Positions 27,787 to 37,626 of a stretch of 64,000 nt of DNA are shown piece after piece (within the stretch, counting starts at the first letter, position 1; the number at the start of each line of letters is the position of its first letter). The notes under the pieces are model-generated. The model did not search any database and was not told the origin of the DNA. It saw only the letters and a program-made list of their open reading frames with translations. A program made the translations under genes and the position numbers. Source of the stretch: Betaproteobacteria bacterium CG2_30_68_42 (lineage in GTDB: Bacteria > Pseudomonadota > Gammaproteobacteria > Burkholderiales > Rhodocyclaceae); assembly GCA_001872285.1 (NCBI GenBank), contig MNXU01000065.1:1-64000 (forward strand), given 5' to 3'.

Positions 27787-29055
27787 ATGGACATTCGAAT
27801 GAAGAACATGACGCTGTGTGTGGCCGCCGCGCTGGCGGTATTCGGCTGCGGCAAGGAAGAACCGAAGTCCGAGGCACAGGCTCCGGCGCCCGCCGCGGCA
27901 CCCGCGCCTGCGCCTGCGCCGGAAGTCGTCGTCAAGATCGGCCATGCCGCACCGCTCACCGGGCCACAAGCGCACCTCGGCAAGGACAACGAGAACGGCG
28001 CCAAGTTGGCGATCGACGAGGCCAATGCCGCCGGCATCGAACTCGGCGGAGCCAAGGTCAAGTTCGAGCTGATGAGCGAAGACGACCAGGCCGATCCGAA
28101 GCAGGGCACGCAGGTCGCGCAGAAATTCGTCGACGCGAAGGTGAACGGGGTCATCGGCCACCTGAATTCAGGCACCACCATCCCGGCGTCGAAGATCTAC
28201 TTCGATGCGGGCATGCCGCAGATCTCGGCATCGGCGACCAATCCCAAGTACACCCAGCAGGGCTTCAAGACCGCCTTCCGGGTGATAGCGAACGACGTGC
28301 AGCAGGGCGCGACGCTCGGCGATTTCGCCGCCAAGAAGCTCGCCGCCAAGAAGGTCGCGATCATCGATGACCGCACCGCCTATGGCCAGGGGCTCGCCGA
28401 CGAATTCGAGAAGGCCGCCAAGGCCGACGGCGCCGAGGTGGTGGCGCGCGAGTTCACCAACGACAAGGCTACCGACTTCGCGGCGATCCTGACCAAGATC
28501 AAGGGCAAGAAGCCCGACGTGGTCTTCTACAGCGGCATGGATGCCCAGGCCGGCCCGATGGCCAAGCAGATGAAGGGCCTCGGCGTCAAGGCGAAGTTCC
28601 TGACCGGAGACGGTGGCTGCACGCCAGAGTTCATCAAGCTCGCGGGCGATGCGGCGGGCGAGAGCAACTACTGCTCGCTTCCCGGTGTGCCGCTGGAGCA
28701 GATGCCGGGCGGGGCCGCCTTCCGGGAGAAGTTCAAGAAGGCCTACAACGCCGACATCCAGCTCTACGCGCCGTATCTGTATGACGCTGTCAACGTGATG
28801 ATCGACTCGATGAAGCGCGCCAACTCGGCCGATCCGGCGAAATATCTGCCCGAGATCGGCAAGACCACCTATGATGGCGTCACGGCCAAGGTCCAGTTCG
28901 ACGACAAGGGCGACCTCAAGGAAGGCCCGATTTCCCTGTACCAGGTGAAGGACGGGAAGTGGAACTACCTGGAGACCATGGGTGGAGCGCCGGCAGCGGC
29001 CGCCGCCCCGGCGGCTCCGGCGCCCGAAGCGGCCAAGCCGGCGGAGAAGAAGTAG
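27787..29055 (+). CDS. livK: Branched-chain amino-acid ABC transporter substrate-binding protein
   Basis: This 422-residue type I periplasmic binding protein (LivK family) is predicted to bind Leu/Ile/Val or a related amino acid. The N-terminus has a hydrophobic segment and a plausible lipobox (VFGC, Cys19), followed by an Ala/Pro-rich linker of about 20 residues. A second Ala/Pro-rich tail ends in Glu/Lys residues. Between them are the family blocks VKIGHAAPLTGPQA, DDQADPKQG, GHLNSGTTIPAS and GQGLADEFEKAAK. The start could also be the ATG four codons later. It is followed by its own strong hairpin and then livHMGF, the usual arrangement for an abundant binding protein. Confidence 0.92.
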   Translation: MDIRMKNMTLCVAAALAVFGCGKEEPKSEAQAPAPAAAPAPAPAPEVVVKIGHAAPLTGPQAHLGKDNENGAKLAIDEANAAGIELGGAKVKFELMSEDDQADPKQGTQVAQKFVDAKVNGVIGHLNSGTTIPASKIYFDAGMPQISASATNPKYTQQGFKTAFRVIANDVQQGATLGDFAAKKLAAKKVAIIDDRTAYGQGLADEFEKAAKADGAEVVAREFTNDKATDFAAILTKIKGKKPDVVFYSGMDAQAGPMAKQMKGLGVKAKFLTGDGGCTPEFIKLAGDAAGESNYCSLPGVPLEQMPGGAAFREKFKKAYNADIQLYAPYLYDAVNVMIDSMKRANSADPAKYLPEIGKTTYDGVTAKVQFDDKGDLKEGPISLYQVKDGKWNYLETMGGAPAAAAAPAAPAPEAAKPAEKK

Positions 29056-29080
29056 GAGCGGCGCTCTTCCGGGCAGCGAA

Positions 29081-29111
29081 CGAAAACGGCACCCCAGCGG
29101 TGCCGTTTTCG
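29081..29111 (+). terminator. Intrinsic terminator-like hairpin between livK and livH
   Basis: CGAAAACGGCACC (29081-29093) pairs perfectly with GGTGCCGTTTTCG (29099-29111) around loop CCAGC, 25 nt after the livK stop. The descending arm contains TTTT. Such hairpins typically attenuate read-through so that the binding protein is made in excess over the membrane genes. Confidence 0.75.
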
Positions 29112-29222
29112 TGTCCGGCGCACGGCGCGGTGCGCCGGTCGCGCGGGTCCGCCGCAAGCCGCTTGCCGAAGGCGGCTGCCGCGGTTAACCTCGCTGCCTG
29201 CGCATCCAGCGGGACCCGATGA

Positions 29223-30146
29223 ATGGACATCTTCATCCAACAGATCATCAACGGCCTGGTCCTGGGCAGCATCTACGCCCTGGTCGCGCTCGGCTACACG
29301 ATGGTCTACGGGATCATGGGCCTGATCAACTTCGCCCACGGCGAGGTGGTGATGATCGGCGCGCTCACGTCGCTCTCGATCATCAAGCTGCTGGCCGGCA
29401 CTTCTCTGCCCGGACCGGTGGTGGTGCTCATCGGGCTGGCCGGCGCGATTCCCGTGTGCATGGCGCTCGGCTTCACCATCGAGCGCGTCGCCTACCGGCC
29501 TCTGCGCGCGGCGCCGCGGCTCGCGCCGCTCATCACCGCGATCGGTGTTTCGATCGTGCTCCAGCAGGTCGGCATGCTGATCTGGGGGCGCAACTACCAC
29601 GCCTTCCCCGGCCTGCTGCCCACCACGCCGCGCCACATCCTCGGCGCCCAGATCACCGACCTGCAGGTGCTGATCGTCGTGCTGGCCGCGCTCATCATGG
29701 CCGCTCTCATCCTGCTGGTGAACACCACGCGGATCGGCCGCGCGATGCGCGCCACCGCCGAGAATCCGGACATCGCCGGCCTCATGGGGGTGGACGTCAA
29801 TCAGATCATCTCGATCACCTTCGTGATTGGCTCGGCGCTCGCGGCGGTGGCAGGCGTCATGGTGAGCGCGAACTATTCGATCGCGCACTATTACATGGGC
29901 TTCATCCTGGGCCTCAAGGCCTTCACCGCCGCCGTGCTCGGCGGGATCGGCAACATGGGCGGGGCGATGCTCGGCGGGGTGCTGCTCGGACTGATCGAGT
30001 CCCTGGGGGCCGGCTACATCGGGGATCTCACCGGTGGCTTCCTCGGGTCGAACTACCAGGACGTGTTCGCGTTCTTCGTCCTGATCCTGGTGCTGGTGTT
30101 CCGGCCTTCGGGCCTGATGGGCGAGAAGCTGGCGGAGCGGGCATGA
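29223..30146 (+). CDS. livH: Branched-chain amino-acid ABC permease LivH
   Basis: This 307-residue inner-membrane permease begins IQQIINGLVLGSIYALVALG and contains YGIMGLINFAHGEVVMIGA, the LivH signatures. It has about eight hydrophobic helices. The conserved cytoplasmic segment RIGRAMRATAENPDIAGLMG contacts the ATPases. Its stop overlaps the livM start (ATGA). It is the first gene of the tightly packed livHMGF block, 111 nt after the hairpin that follows livK. Confidence 0.96.
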   Translation: MDIFIQQIINGLVLGSIYALVALGYTMVYGIMGLINFAHGEVVMIGALTSLSIIKLLAGTSLPGPVVVLIGLAGAIPVCMALGFTIERVAYRPLRAAPRLAPLITAIGVSIVLQQVGMLIWGRNYHAFPGLLPTTPRHILGAQITDLQVLIVVLAALIMAALILLVNTTRIGRAMRATAENPDIAGLMGVDVNQIISITFVIGSALAAVAGVMVSANYSIAHYYMGFILGLKAFTAAVLGGIGNMGGAMLGGVLLGLIESLGAGYIGDLTGGFLGSNYQDVFAFFVLILVLVFRPSGLMGEKLAERA

Positions 30147-31242
30147 GGATGAATTTGCCGGCGTTCGCGCGCGATCCGCGTTTCTCGTGGGTCGGGATGG
30201 TGCTGGTGGCGGTCGCGCTGGTGGCCCTGCCCTTTGTCGTCGGCGGCGGTTTCGGCAACTCGTGGATGCGGGTGGTGGATTCCGCCCTCCTCTACATCAT
30301 GCTCTCGCTCGGTCTGAATATCGTGGTCGGATTCGCCGGTCTGCTCGACCTCGGCTACATCGCCTTCTACGCGGTCGGAGCGTATCTCTACGCGCTGCTC
30401 GCCTCGCCGCAGTTCGGCCTGCACCTGCCGTTCTGGGTGATCCTGCCGCTGGGCGCCGCGGTGGCGGGGATGTTCGGGGTGATCCTCGGCGCGCCGACCC
30501 TGAGGCTGCGCGGCGACTATCTCGCCATCGTCACCCTGGGCTTCGGCGAGATCGTGCGCATCTTCCTGAACAACCTGGATGCTCCGGTGAACGTCACCAA
30601 TGGCCCGCAGGGGATCGCGCAGATCGATCCGGTCCGGATCGGTGGCGCGGCTCTTTCGAAGAGCCAGCAATGGTTCGGGCTGACGGTCCCTTCGGTCTAT
30701 CTGTACTACTACCTGTTCGTGGTGCTCACGCTGCTGGTGATCTTCGTCACCGTTCGGCTCGAGGATTCGCGCATCGGGCGGGCCTGGGTGGCGATCCGCG
30801 AGGACGAGGTCGCGGCCAAGGCCTGCGGCATCGACACGCGCAACATCAAGCTGCTCGCCTTCGCCATGGGTGCGAGCTTCGGCGGGCTGTCCGGGGGGCT
30901 GTTCGCCGGCTTCCAGCAGTTCGTCAGCCCGGAGAGCTTCTCGCTGTTGGAATCCATCATGGTGCTGTGCATGGTGGTTCTCGGCGGCATGGGCCATATT
31001 CCCGGCGTCATCCTGGGCGGGGTGCTGCTGGCGGTGCTGCCGGAAGTACTGCGCTCCGGCGCCGGCATCTGGCAGCGCGCCCTGTTCGGCAAGATCCTGA
31101 TCGATCCGGAGTCGCTGCGCATGCTGCTGTTCGGCCTGGCGCTGATCGCGGTGATGCTCTACCGTCCGGCCGGTCTGTGGCCGGAGGCGCGGCGGCGGCG
31201 CGAGATGGCGGCCGCCGGCGAGGCGCCCGGGAAGCGCGCGTG

Positions 31243-31243
<1 letters not shown>
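30143..31243 (+). CDS. livM: Branched-chain amino-acid ABC permease LivM
   Basis: This 366-residue partner permease contains MLSLGLNIVVGFAGLLDLGY and the ATPase-contact loop RIGRAWVAIREDEVAAKACG. The ATG at 30143 overlaps the livH stop (ATGA). A much longer frame reading through livH is out of register with it and can be discarded. The C-terminus ends in a short Arg/Ala/Glu-rich cytoplasmic tail. Its stop shares one base with the livG start. Confidence 0.95.
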
Positions 31244-32002
<759 letters not shown>

Positions 32003-32010
<8 letters not shown>

Positions 32011-32704
32011 GGTGCGCGACCTGAAGGTGCGCTACGGCGGGATCGCGGCGGTGAAGGGCATCGGCTTCGAGGTCACCGCCGGCGAGATGGTCTGCCTGAT
32101 CGGCGCCAACGGCGCGGGCAAGACCACCACCCTGAAGGCGTTGGCGCGGCTGGTGCGCTCGGAGGGCAGCGTGCGTTTCGACGGCCGCGACATCGGCGGA
32201 TGGCCCGCGCACCGCATGATCGGAGAGGGGATGACGCTGGTGCCCGAGGGGCGCGGGGTGTTCGCACGGCTCACCGTGGCCGAGAACCTCGCCATGGGCG
32301 CCTATTCGAGGCGCGACACCGGTGCGATCGCCTCCGACCTCGCGCGCGTCTATGGGCTGCTGCCGCGCCTGAAGGAGCGTGCCGGGCAGCTCGCCGGAAC
32401 GCTCTCCGGCGGCGAGCAGCAGATGCTGGCGATCGGCCGCGCGCTGATGTCGAAGCCCAAGCTGCTGCTGCTCGACGAGCCCTCGATGGGACTCGCGCCG
32501 CTGATGGTGCAGAAGGTCTTCGAGGTGATCCGGGCCGTCGCGGCGCAGGGCGTGACCATCCTGCTGGTGGAGCAGAACGCCAAGCTTGCGCTCGAAGCCG
32601 CGAGCCGCGGCTATGTCATCGAGAGCGGTGCCATCACGCTCGCGGCGGACGCGCAGTCGCTGCTGCAGGACCCGAAGGTGCGCGAGGCCTATCTGGGCGA
32701 GTGA
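32003..32704 (+). CDS. livF: Branched-chain amino-acid ABC ATPase LivF
   Basis: This 233-residue second ATPase of the heterodimeric pair contains Walker A GANGAGKTT, the LivF-specific LVPEGRGVFARLTVAENL, signature LSGGEQQML and Walker B LLLLDEPSMGLAP. The start is a TTG at 32003, 8 nt inside livG, giving the family-typical MLEVRDLKVRYGG. A GTG nine bases later is an alternative. The 3' end overlaps the convergent reductase gene by 16 nt, so both C-termini are encoded in the same segment. Confidence 0.93.
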
Positions 32705-33720
32705 GGCGGCAGCGCGAAGGTGAAGGCGTCGGCGTAGAACTCGTCGGCCGGAAGGGCGCAGTGCGCGAGGAGATCGCGGCGCGCGGCCTCGATCATCCCC
32801 GGCGCGCCGCTCGCATACACCTGATGGCCGGAGAGATCCGGGAAATCCTCCATCAGCGCCTCGTGCACGAGCCCGCTGCGGCCGCGCCACGCATCCTCCG
32901 CCTGCGGCTCGGAGAGCACCGGGACGAAAGCGAAGTCGGGATGCTCGCGCGCCCAGCGCTCGGGCAACTCGCGAAGGTAGAGGTCCTGCGGGCGCCGCGC
33001 ACCCCAGTACAGGCTCATCCGGCGATTCGTGCCGTGATGCAGGGCATCCTCGACGATGGCCTTGATCGGAGCGAAACCGGTGCCGCCGGCGAGCAGGATC
33101 ACCGGCTTGACGCTGCCCTCGCGCAGGGTGAAGCTGCCCAGGGGGCCCTCGAAGCGCAGGATCTCGTGAGCGCGCATCGTCTCGAACACGCGGGTGGTGA
33201 ACAGGCCCCCGGGAATGCGCCGCACGTGCAGCTCCAGCACGGCGTCGTCGTGCGGCGCGTTGGCGATCGAGAAGGCGCGCCGCGCCCCATCCTTGAGCAC
33301 GAACTCGATGTACTGGCCGGCGCGAAACTGCATGCGTTCGTTCGCCGGCACGCGCAGCGCGAGCAGCATGACGTCGGGCGCCAGCCGGCGCATGGTCTCG
33401 ACCCGGCACGGCATCCTGCGCACGGGAAGGCCGCCGGCCGCATCCGGTTCCCGGCATTCGATGGTCAGATCCGAACGCGGGTGCGCGCAGCACAGCAGCG
33501 CCCAGCCGACACGCCGTTCGGCTTCGCTCAGGCCGCTTTCCTGGTAGTCGCCGTAGTCGATGTTCCCGGCGATCAGCCTGCTCTTGCAACTGCCGCAGGC
33601 GCCGTTGCGGCAGCCGTAAGGCAGGGCCACTCCGGCATCGAGCGCGGCGTCGAGAATGGACTTGCCCGGCGCCGCGACGAAGCGGGCCCCGCCCGGCAGC
33701 ACGGTGATGGTGTAGGACAT
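32689..33720 (-). CDS. Ferredoxin-type oxidoreductase (CDP-6-deoxy-delta-3,4-glucoseen reductase-like)
   Basis: This 343-residue flavoprotein has an N-terminal plant-type [2Fe-2S] domain with Cys at 37, 42, 45 and 77 (YGCRNGACGSC, then LLC). A ferredoxin-NADP reductase module follows, with FAD motif RRAFSIANAP, NAD motif LLAGGTGFAPIKAI and C-terminal YASGAPGM. This layout matches AscD/DdhD-like proteins and phenol-hydroxylase reductases. Betaproteobacterial genomes commonly carry this gene as a stand-alone reductase. The ATG at 33720 starts right before the ferredoxin fold. It diverges from the epimerase-like gene across 20 nt. The substrate is unknown. Confidence 0.88.
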   Translation of the reverse strand: MSYTITVLPGGARFVAAPGKSILDAALDAGVALPYGCRNGACGSCKSRLIAGNIDYGDYQESGLSEAERRVGWALLCCAHPRSDLTIECREPDAAGGLPVRRMPCRVETMRRLAPDVMLLALRVPANERMQFRAGQYIEFVLKDGARRAFSIANAPHDDAVLELHVRRIPGGLFTTRVFETMRAHEILRFEGPLGSFTLREGSVKPVILLAGGTGFAPIKAIVEDALHHGTNRRMSLYWGARRPQDLYLRELPERWAREHPDFAFVPVLSEPQAEDAWRGRSGLVHEALMEDFPDLSGHQVYASGAPGMIEAARRDLLAHCALPADEFYADAFTFALPPHSPR

Positions 33721-33740
33721 GGGCGTGCGATAATACGAAC

Positions 33741-34634
33741 GTGAATCGACTGCTGATCGTGGGCTGCGGCGACGTCGCACGGCGGGCGCTGCCGTGGCTC
33801 TTGCGCCGCTGCCGCGTCTATGCCACGGTGCGCAGCGCGGCGCAGGCGCAGCGGCTGCGCGCGAGCGGTGTCACCCCCATCCGCGCCGATCTCGACCGGC
33901 GGTCCACGCTGGCGCGCATCGCCGGCATCGCAGGACTCGTCCTGTACAGCGCGCCACCCCAGGCGCACGGCGCGCACGACGAGCGAGCGCGGCATCTCGC
34001 CGCCCGTCTCGCGAGCGGCCGGAGTCTACCACGGCGCATCGTCTATATCGGCACCAGCGGCGTGTATGGGGATTGCCGCGGCGAGCGCGTGCCGGAAACG
34101 CGGCCGCCGGCCGCCTGCACGCCGCGTGCGCAACGGCGGCTGGATGCCGAACGGGTGCTGCGCCGCTTCGGCAGGCGCCGCGGGGTCGCGGTATCGATCC
34201 TGCGCTCGCCGGGCATCTATGCCGCCGACCGGCTGCCGATCGATCGCATCCGGCGCGGCGATCCGGTGTTGCGCCAGAGCGAGGACGTGTTCACGAACCA
34301 TATCCACGCCGACGACCTCGCCCGCCTGTGCGCGCTTGCCCTGTTCCGCGCCCGGCCGGGGCGCGCCTACAACGCATGCGATGACAGCAGCATCCGCATG
34401 GGGGACTATTTCGATCTGGTCGCCGGCACCTTCGATCTGCCGCCTCCGCCGCGCGTCTCGCGCGCGGAGGCCGCGCGGCGCCTGTCCCCGATGACCTTGT
34501 CGTTCCTGGCCGAGTCGCGCAGGCTCGACAACACCCGCATCAAGCGCGAACTGCGCGCGCGGCTGCGCTACCCGGACGTGCGCGCCGGGCTCGCCGCGGC
34601 ACGCGGGCAGGGCGCCGTGGAGCCTCCATGCTGA
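33741..34634 (+). CDS. NAD-dependent epimerase/dehydratase-family protein
   Basis: This 297-residue Rossmann protein of the extended SDR type resembles YeeZ/NAD(P)-binding homologues. The nucleotide motif GCGDVARR lies at residues 8-15, and YIGTSGVYGDCRGERVPE carries a Ser/Tyr region in the position of the SDR active site. The canonical YxxxK is not evident, so catalysis is uncertain. The start is GTG. The stop overlaps the hemJ-like gene by 7 nt, suggesting coupling. The function is not known. Confidence 0.82.
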   Translation: MNRLLIVGCGDVARRALPWLLRRCRVYATVRSAAQAQRLRASGVTPIRADLDRRSTLARIAGIAGLVLYSAPPQAHGAHDERARHLAARLASGRSLPRRIVYIGTSGVYGDCRGERVPETRPPAACTPRAQRRLDAERVLRRFGRRRGVAVSILRSPGIYAADRLPIDRIRRGDPVLRQSEDVFTNHIHADDLARLCALALFRARPGRAYNACDDSSIRMGDYFDLVAGTFDLPPPPRVSRAEAARRLSPMTLSFLAESRRLDNTRIKRELRARLRYPDVRAGLAAARGQGAVEPPC

Positions 34635-35044
34635 CCGTCAAGGCGCTGCACATCGCGTTCGTCGTGTCCTGGTTCGCCGGCCTGTTCTACCTGCCGCGCA
34701 TCTATGTGAACCTGGCGATGGCGGAGGAGGGCCCGACCCGGGACCGGCTGCTGCTCATGTCGCGCAAGCTGTTCCGCTTCATGACCCCGCTCGGCGTGCT
34801 GGCGATCGCGTTCGGGCTGTGGCTGTGGTTCGGCTTCGACTTCGGCGGTCGCTGGCTGCACGTGAAGGCAGCGCTCGTGCTCGTGCTCATCGCTTACCAC
34901 GCCTATTGTGGGCGCCTGCTCGCCGACTTCGAGAACGCGCGCAACCGGCGCTCGCACGTCTGGTTCCGCGTCTTCAACGAGATCCCGGTGCTGCTGATGT
35001 TCCCGATCGTCTTCCTGGCAGTGCTGAAACCCTGGGTGGGATGA
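34628..35044 (+). CDS. hemJ: HemJ/CopD-family membrane protein (protoporphyrinogen oxidase type)
   Basis: This 138-residue integral membrane protein has four hydrophobic helices. It carries the HemJ hallmarks KALHIAFVVSWFAGLFYLPR, RWLHVKAALVLVLIAYHAY and RVFNEIPVLLMF. HemJ converts protoporphyrinogen IX to protoporphyrin IX in many bacteria without HemG or HemY, and the conserved His and Lys positions are present. It overlaps the epimerase-like gene upstream and the rlmL-like gene downstream (ATGA). HemB and HemL are encoded elsewhere in the window, so a haem role fits, but activity is inferred from family resemblance only. Confidence 0.8.
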   Translation: MLTVKALHIAFVVSWFAGLFYLPRIYVNLAMAEEGPTRDRLLLMSRKLFRFMTPLGVLAIAFGLWLWFGFDFGGRWLHVKAALVLVLIAYHAYCGRLLADFENARNRRSHVWFRVFNEIPVLLMFPIVFLAVLKPWVG

Positions 35045-36243
35045 GCGCTTCGGAGCGCTTCTTTGCCACCTGCCCGCGGAACCTCGAGGCGCTGCTCGCC
35101 GCCGAACTCGCTTCGGCGGGCGCACAGGCGATCGAGCAGACGGCGGGCGGCGTCGGGTTCGACGGGAGCCGGGAGTGCTGCTACCGGGCGAATCTCGCGA
35201 GCCGCATCGCGACCCGCATCCTCTGGCGCGTCGCGCGCGGGCACTACCGCAGCGAGCGGGACCTGTATCGCCTCGCGACCGGGCAGCCGTGGCCGGAATG
35301 GTTCGGCGTCGAGCGCAGCCTGCGGGTGTCGGTGAGCGCGATCCGCGCGCCCGTGCGCAGCCTCGACTACGTCACCCTGCTCACGAAGGACGCGGTCTGC
35401 GACCGCTTCCGGCGCGACACCGGAACGCGGCCCGACATCGACACGCGCGACCCGGAGGTGCGCGTGCATGTGTTTCTCGAAGCGAACGATGCTAGCCTCT
35501 ACCTCGACATCTCCGGAGCGCCGCTTTACAAGCGCGGCTTCCGCACGGCCCGGGTCGATGCGCCGATCAAGGAGAATCTCGCCGCCGGCATCCTGATGCT
35601 CACCGGCTGGCGGCCCGGCAAGGAGACGCTGCTCGATGCGATGTGCGGCAGCGGAACCTTCCTGATCGAGGCCGCGCAGATGGCCCTCGGCATCGCGCCC
35701 GGCTTGGGGCGCGGCTTCGCCTTCGAGCGGCTGTGCGGCTTCGAGCCCGCGCTCTGGCAGCGGATCGTGGGCGAAGCGCGCGCAAGGTGCCGGCCGCCCG
35801 CGCCGCTCGCCATTCACGGTTCCGACCGCGATGCACGTGCGCTCGCCGCCGCCCGGGAGAACCTGCGCGCGGCGGGGCTGGAAGAGGCGGTCGAGCTGCG
35901 CAAGGCGGACATCCTCGATCGGGAGCCGCCGGCGCCTTCCGGGGTGCTGATCGCGAACCCGCCCTACGGCGTGCGCCTCGCGGCGGACACGGCGGCGCTC
36001 GATGCGCTCTATCCGCGCCTGGGCGATGCGCTCAAGCAGCGTTTCGCCGGCTGGCGCTGCTACTTCCTCTCGCCGGATCCGCAGCTTCCGAAGCGCATCG
36101 GCCTGCGCAGCTCGAAGCGCACGGTGCTCTTCAACGGCCCGATCGAATGCAGGCTGCTGGAGTACCGCATCGTGGCCGGCGCGCTGAAGGCCGCGCCGCG
36201 CGAGCCGCTCACACGATGTCCAGACCCTGGAGCCCGGCGCTGA
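35041..36243 (+). CDS. rlmL: THUMP-domain 23S rRNA guanine-N2 methyltransferase (RlmL-like)
   Basis: This 400-residue protein has an N-terminal ferredoxin-like/THUMP RNA-binding part (residues 1-155). A Rossmann methyltransferase domain follows with MCGSGT (201-206) and the catalytic NPPYG (306-310). It corresponds to the RlmL half of the enterobacterial RlmKL fusion, which methylates G2445 of 23S rRNA; no RlmK half follows here. The ATG at 35041 overlaps the hemJ-like stop (ATGA). The last 35 nt overlap the convergent pilU 3' end, so the Arg/Pro-rich C-terminus is probably not conserved. Confidence 0.88.
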   Translation: MSASERFFATCPRNLEALLAAELASAGAQAIEQTAGGVGFDGSRECCYRANLASRIATRILWRVARGHYRSERDLYRLATGQPWPEWFGVERSLRVSVSAIRAPVRSLDYVTLLTKDAVCDRFRRDTGTRPDIDTRDPEVRVHVFLEANDASLYLDISGAPLYKRGFRTARVDAPIKENLAAGILMLTGWRPGKETLLDAMCGSGTFLIEAAQMALGIAPGLGRGFAFERLCGFEPALWQRIVGEARARCRPPAPLAIHGSDRDARALAAARENLRAAGLEEAVELRKADILDREPPAPSGVLIANPPYGVRLAADTAALDALYPRLGDALKQRFAGWRCYFLSPDPQLPKRIGLRSSKRTVLFNGPIECRLLEYRIVAGALKAAPREPLTRCPDPGARR

Positions 36244-37345
36244 GGTCGCGATCCTTGGCTGCCTTGCCGTGCAGCTTGATCTGCAGGCGAAGGTCGTTGA
36301 CCGAGTCGGCGTTGCGCAGCGCGTCCTCGTAGCTGATCTTGTCCGCCTCGTAGAGGTCGAACAGCGACTGGTCGAAGGTCTGCATGCCGAGCTCGCGCGA
36401 CTTCTTCATCAGCTCCTTGATCTCCTGCACCTCGCCCTTGAAGATGAGGTCGGCGATGAGCGGGGAATTGAGCAGGACCTCGACCGCCGCGACCCGGCCC
36501 TTGCCGTCCTTCACCGGCAACAGGCGCTGGGAGACCATCGCGCGCAGGTTGAGCGAGAGGTCCATCAGCAACTGCGCGCGCCGTTCCTCGGGAAAGAAGT
36601 TCACGATCCGGTCGATCGCCTGATTCGTGCTGTTGGCGTGCAGCGTCGCGAGCGCCAGGTGGCCGGTCTCGGCGAAGGCGATCGCGTAATCCATCGTGTT
36701 GCGGTCGCGGACTTCGCCCATCAGGATCACGTCGGGGGCCTGGCGCAGGGTGTTCTTGAGCGCCGCTTCCCACGAATCGGTATCCACGCCGATCTCGCGC
36801 TGGGTGACGATGCAGTGCTTGTGGTCGTGAATGTATTCGATCGGGTCCTCGACGGTGATGATGTGGCCGTAGGTGTTCTCGTTGCGGTAATCGACCAGCG
36901 CTGCGAGCGAGGTCGTCTTGCCGGTGCCGGTGCCGCCCACGAAGATCACCAGCCCGCGCTTGGTCATGGCGATGTCCTTGAGCACTTCCGGTAGGCCGAG
37001 CTCGTCGAAGGTCGGCACATGCGGGTTGATCGTGCGCAGCACCACCCCGATGCGGCCCTGCTGGACGAAGGCATTGACGCGGAAACGCCCGATGCCCTGC
37101 GGGCTGATCGCGAAGTTGCACTCCTTGGTCGATTCGAATTCCGCCGCCTGCCGGTCGTTCATGATCGAGCGCGAAAGCTCCGCGGTGTGCTGCTGGCTGA
37201 GCACCTGGTTCGACTGGGGCGTAATCTTGCCGTCGATCTTGATCGCGGGCGGGAAGCCCGCCGTGATGAACAGGTCGGAGCCCTTCTTCTGCACCATCAG
37301 GCGCAGGAGGTCGTACATGAAGCGCAATGCCTGGTCTCGTTCCAT
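36209..37345 (-). CDS. pilU: Type IV pilus retraction ATPase PilU
   Basis: PilU is the PilT paralogue that assists retraction of type IV pili from the cytoplasmic face of the inner membrane. This 378-residue hexameric secretion ATPase has Walker A GGTGTGKTT (137-145), Asp box TVEDPIEYIHDH, Walker B ILMGEVRDRNTM and the His box TLHANSTNQAIDRI. The N-terminal ITAGFPPAIKIDGKI segment is typical. It lies downstream of pilT, but 281 nt separate the two and contain a repeat element whose left arm reaches the pilU start codon. Confidence 0.96.
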   Translation of the reverse strand: MERDQALRFMYDLLRLMVQKKGSDLFITAGFPPAIKIDGKITPQSNQVLSQQHTAELSRSIMNDRQAAEFESTKECNFAISPQGIGRFRVNAFVQQGRIGVVLRTINPHVPTFDELGLPEVLKDIAMTKRGLVIFVGGTGTGKTTSLAALVDYRNENTYGHIITVEDPIEYIHDHKHCIVTQREIGVDTDSWEAALKNTLRQAPDVILMGEVRDRNTMDYAIAFAETGHLALATLHANSTNQAIDRIVNFFPEERRAQLLMDLSLNLRAMVSQRLLPVKDGKGRVAAVEVLLNSPLIADLIFKGEVQEIKELMKKSRELGMQTFDQSLFDLYEADKISYEDALRNADSVNDLRLQIKLHGKAAKDRDLSAGLQGLDIV

Positions 37346-37588
37346 GATCCTGAAAACCTCAGTTGACCGCTATCTGCCACAACGGATTCCGCATGGATAG
37401 TGCGTTTCCGGCCTCCGATGACGCTTTCCGAATGGGTGAGTCCGCTACGCGCCCGATTGCACGGTTTCCGGGTCGCCTGGCTGCGTTGCTCCTCCTCGCG
37501 TGGGATGGCCACGCCGCGTCGTTGCGCCTTGCCAGACAACCCGCAAACCGCACACTCGGACGCGTCCAACTGAGGTTTCCACGATCAT
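37344..37588. repeat. Nested inverted-repeat element between pilT and pilU
   Basis: Outer arms 37344-37365 and 37567-37588 are inverted copies matching at 20 of 22 positions, with a perfect 12-bp core (AAACCTCAGTTG). Inside, 37462-37481 and 37531-37550 are inverted copies matching at 17 of 20. At the centre, GCGTGG (37498-37503) pairs with CCACGC (37509-37514). No open frame of interest lies inside. The layout resembles a REP/MITE-type palindromic element. The left arm includes the pilU ATG and its leader. Confidence 0.8.
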
Positions 37589-37626
37589 CCGCTCGCGGTT
37601 TGGGTTGGTGTGCCGCCGCCGGACGG

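Noticed and set aside
25211-27901. Minus-strand open frame of 896 codons opposite the DUF255 and cytochrome c genes
   Set aside because: GC-driven shadow; both plus-strand genes carry clear family motifs and ribosome-binding sites.
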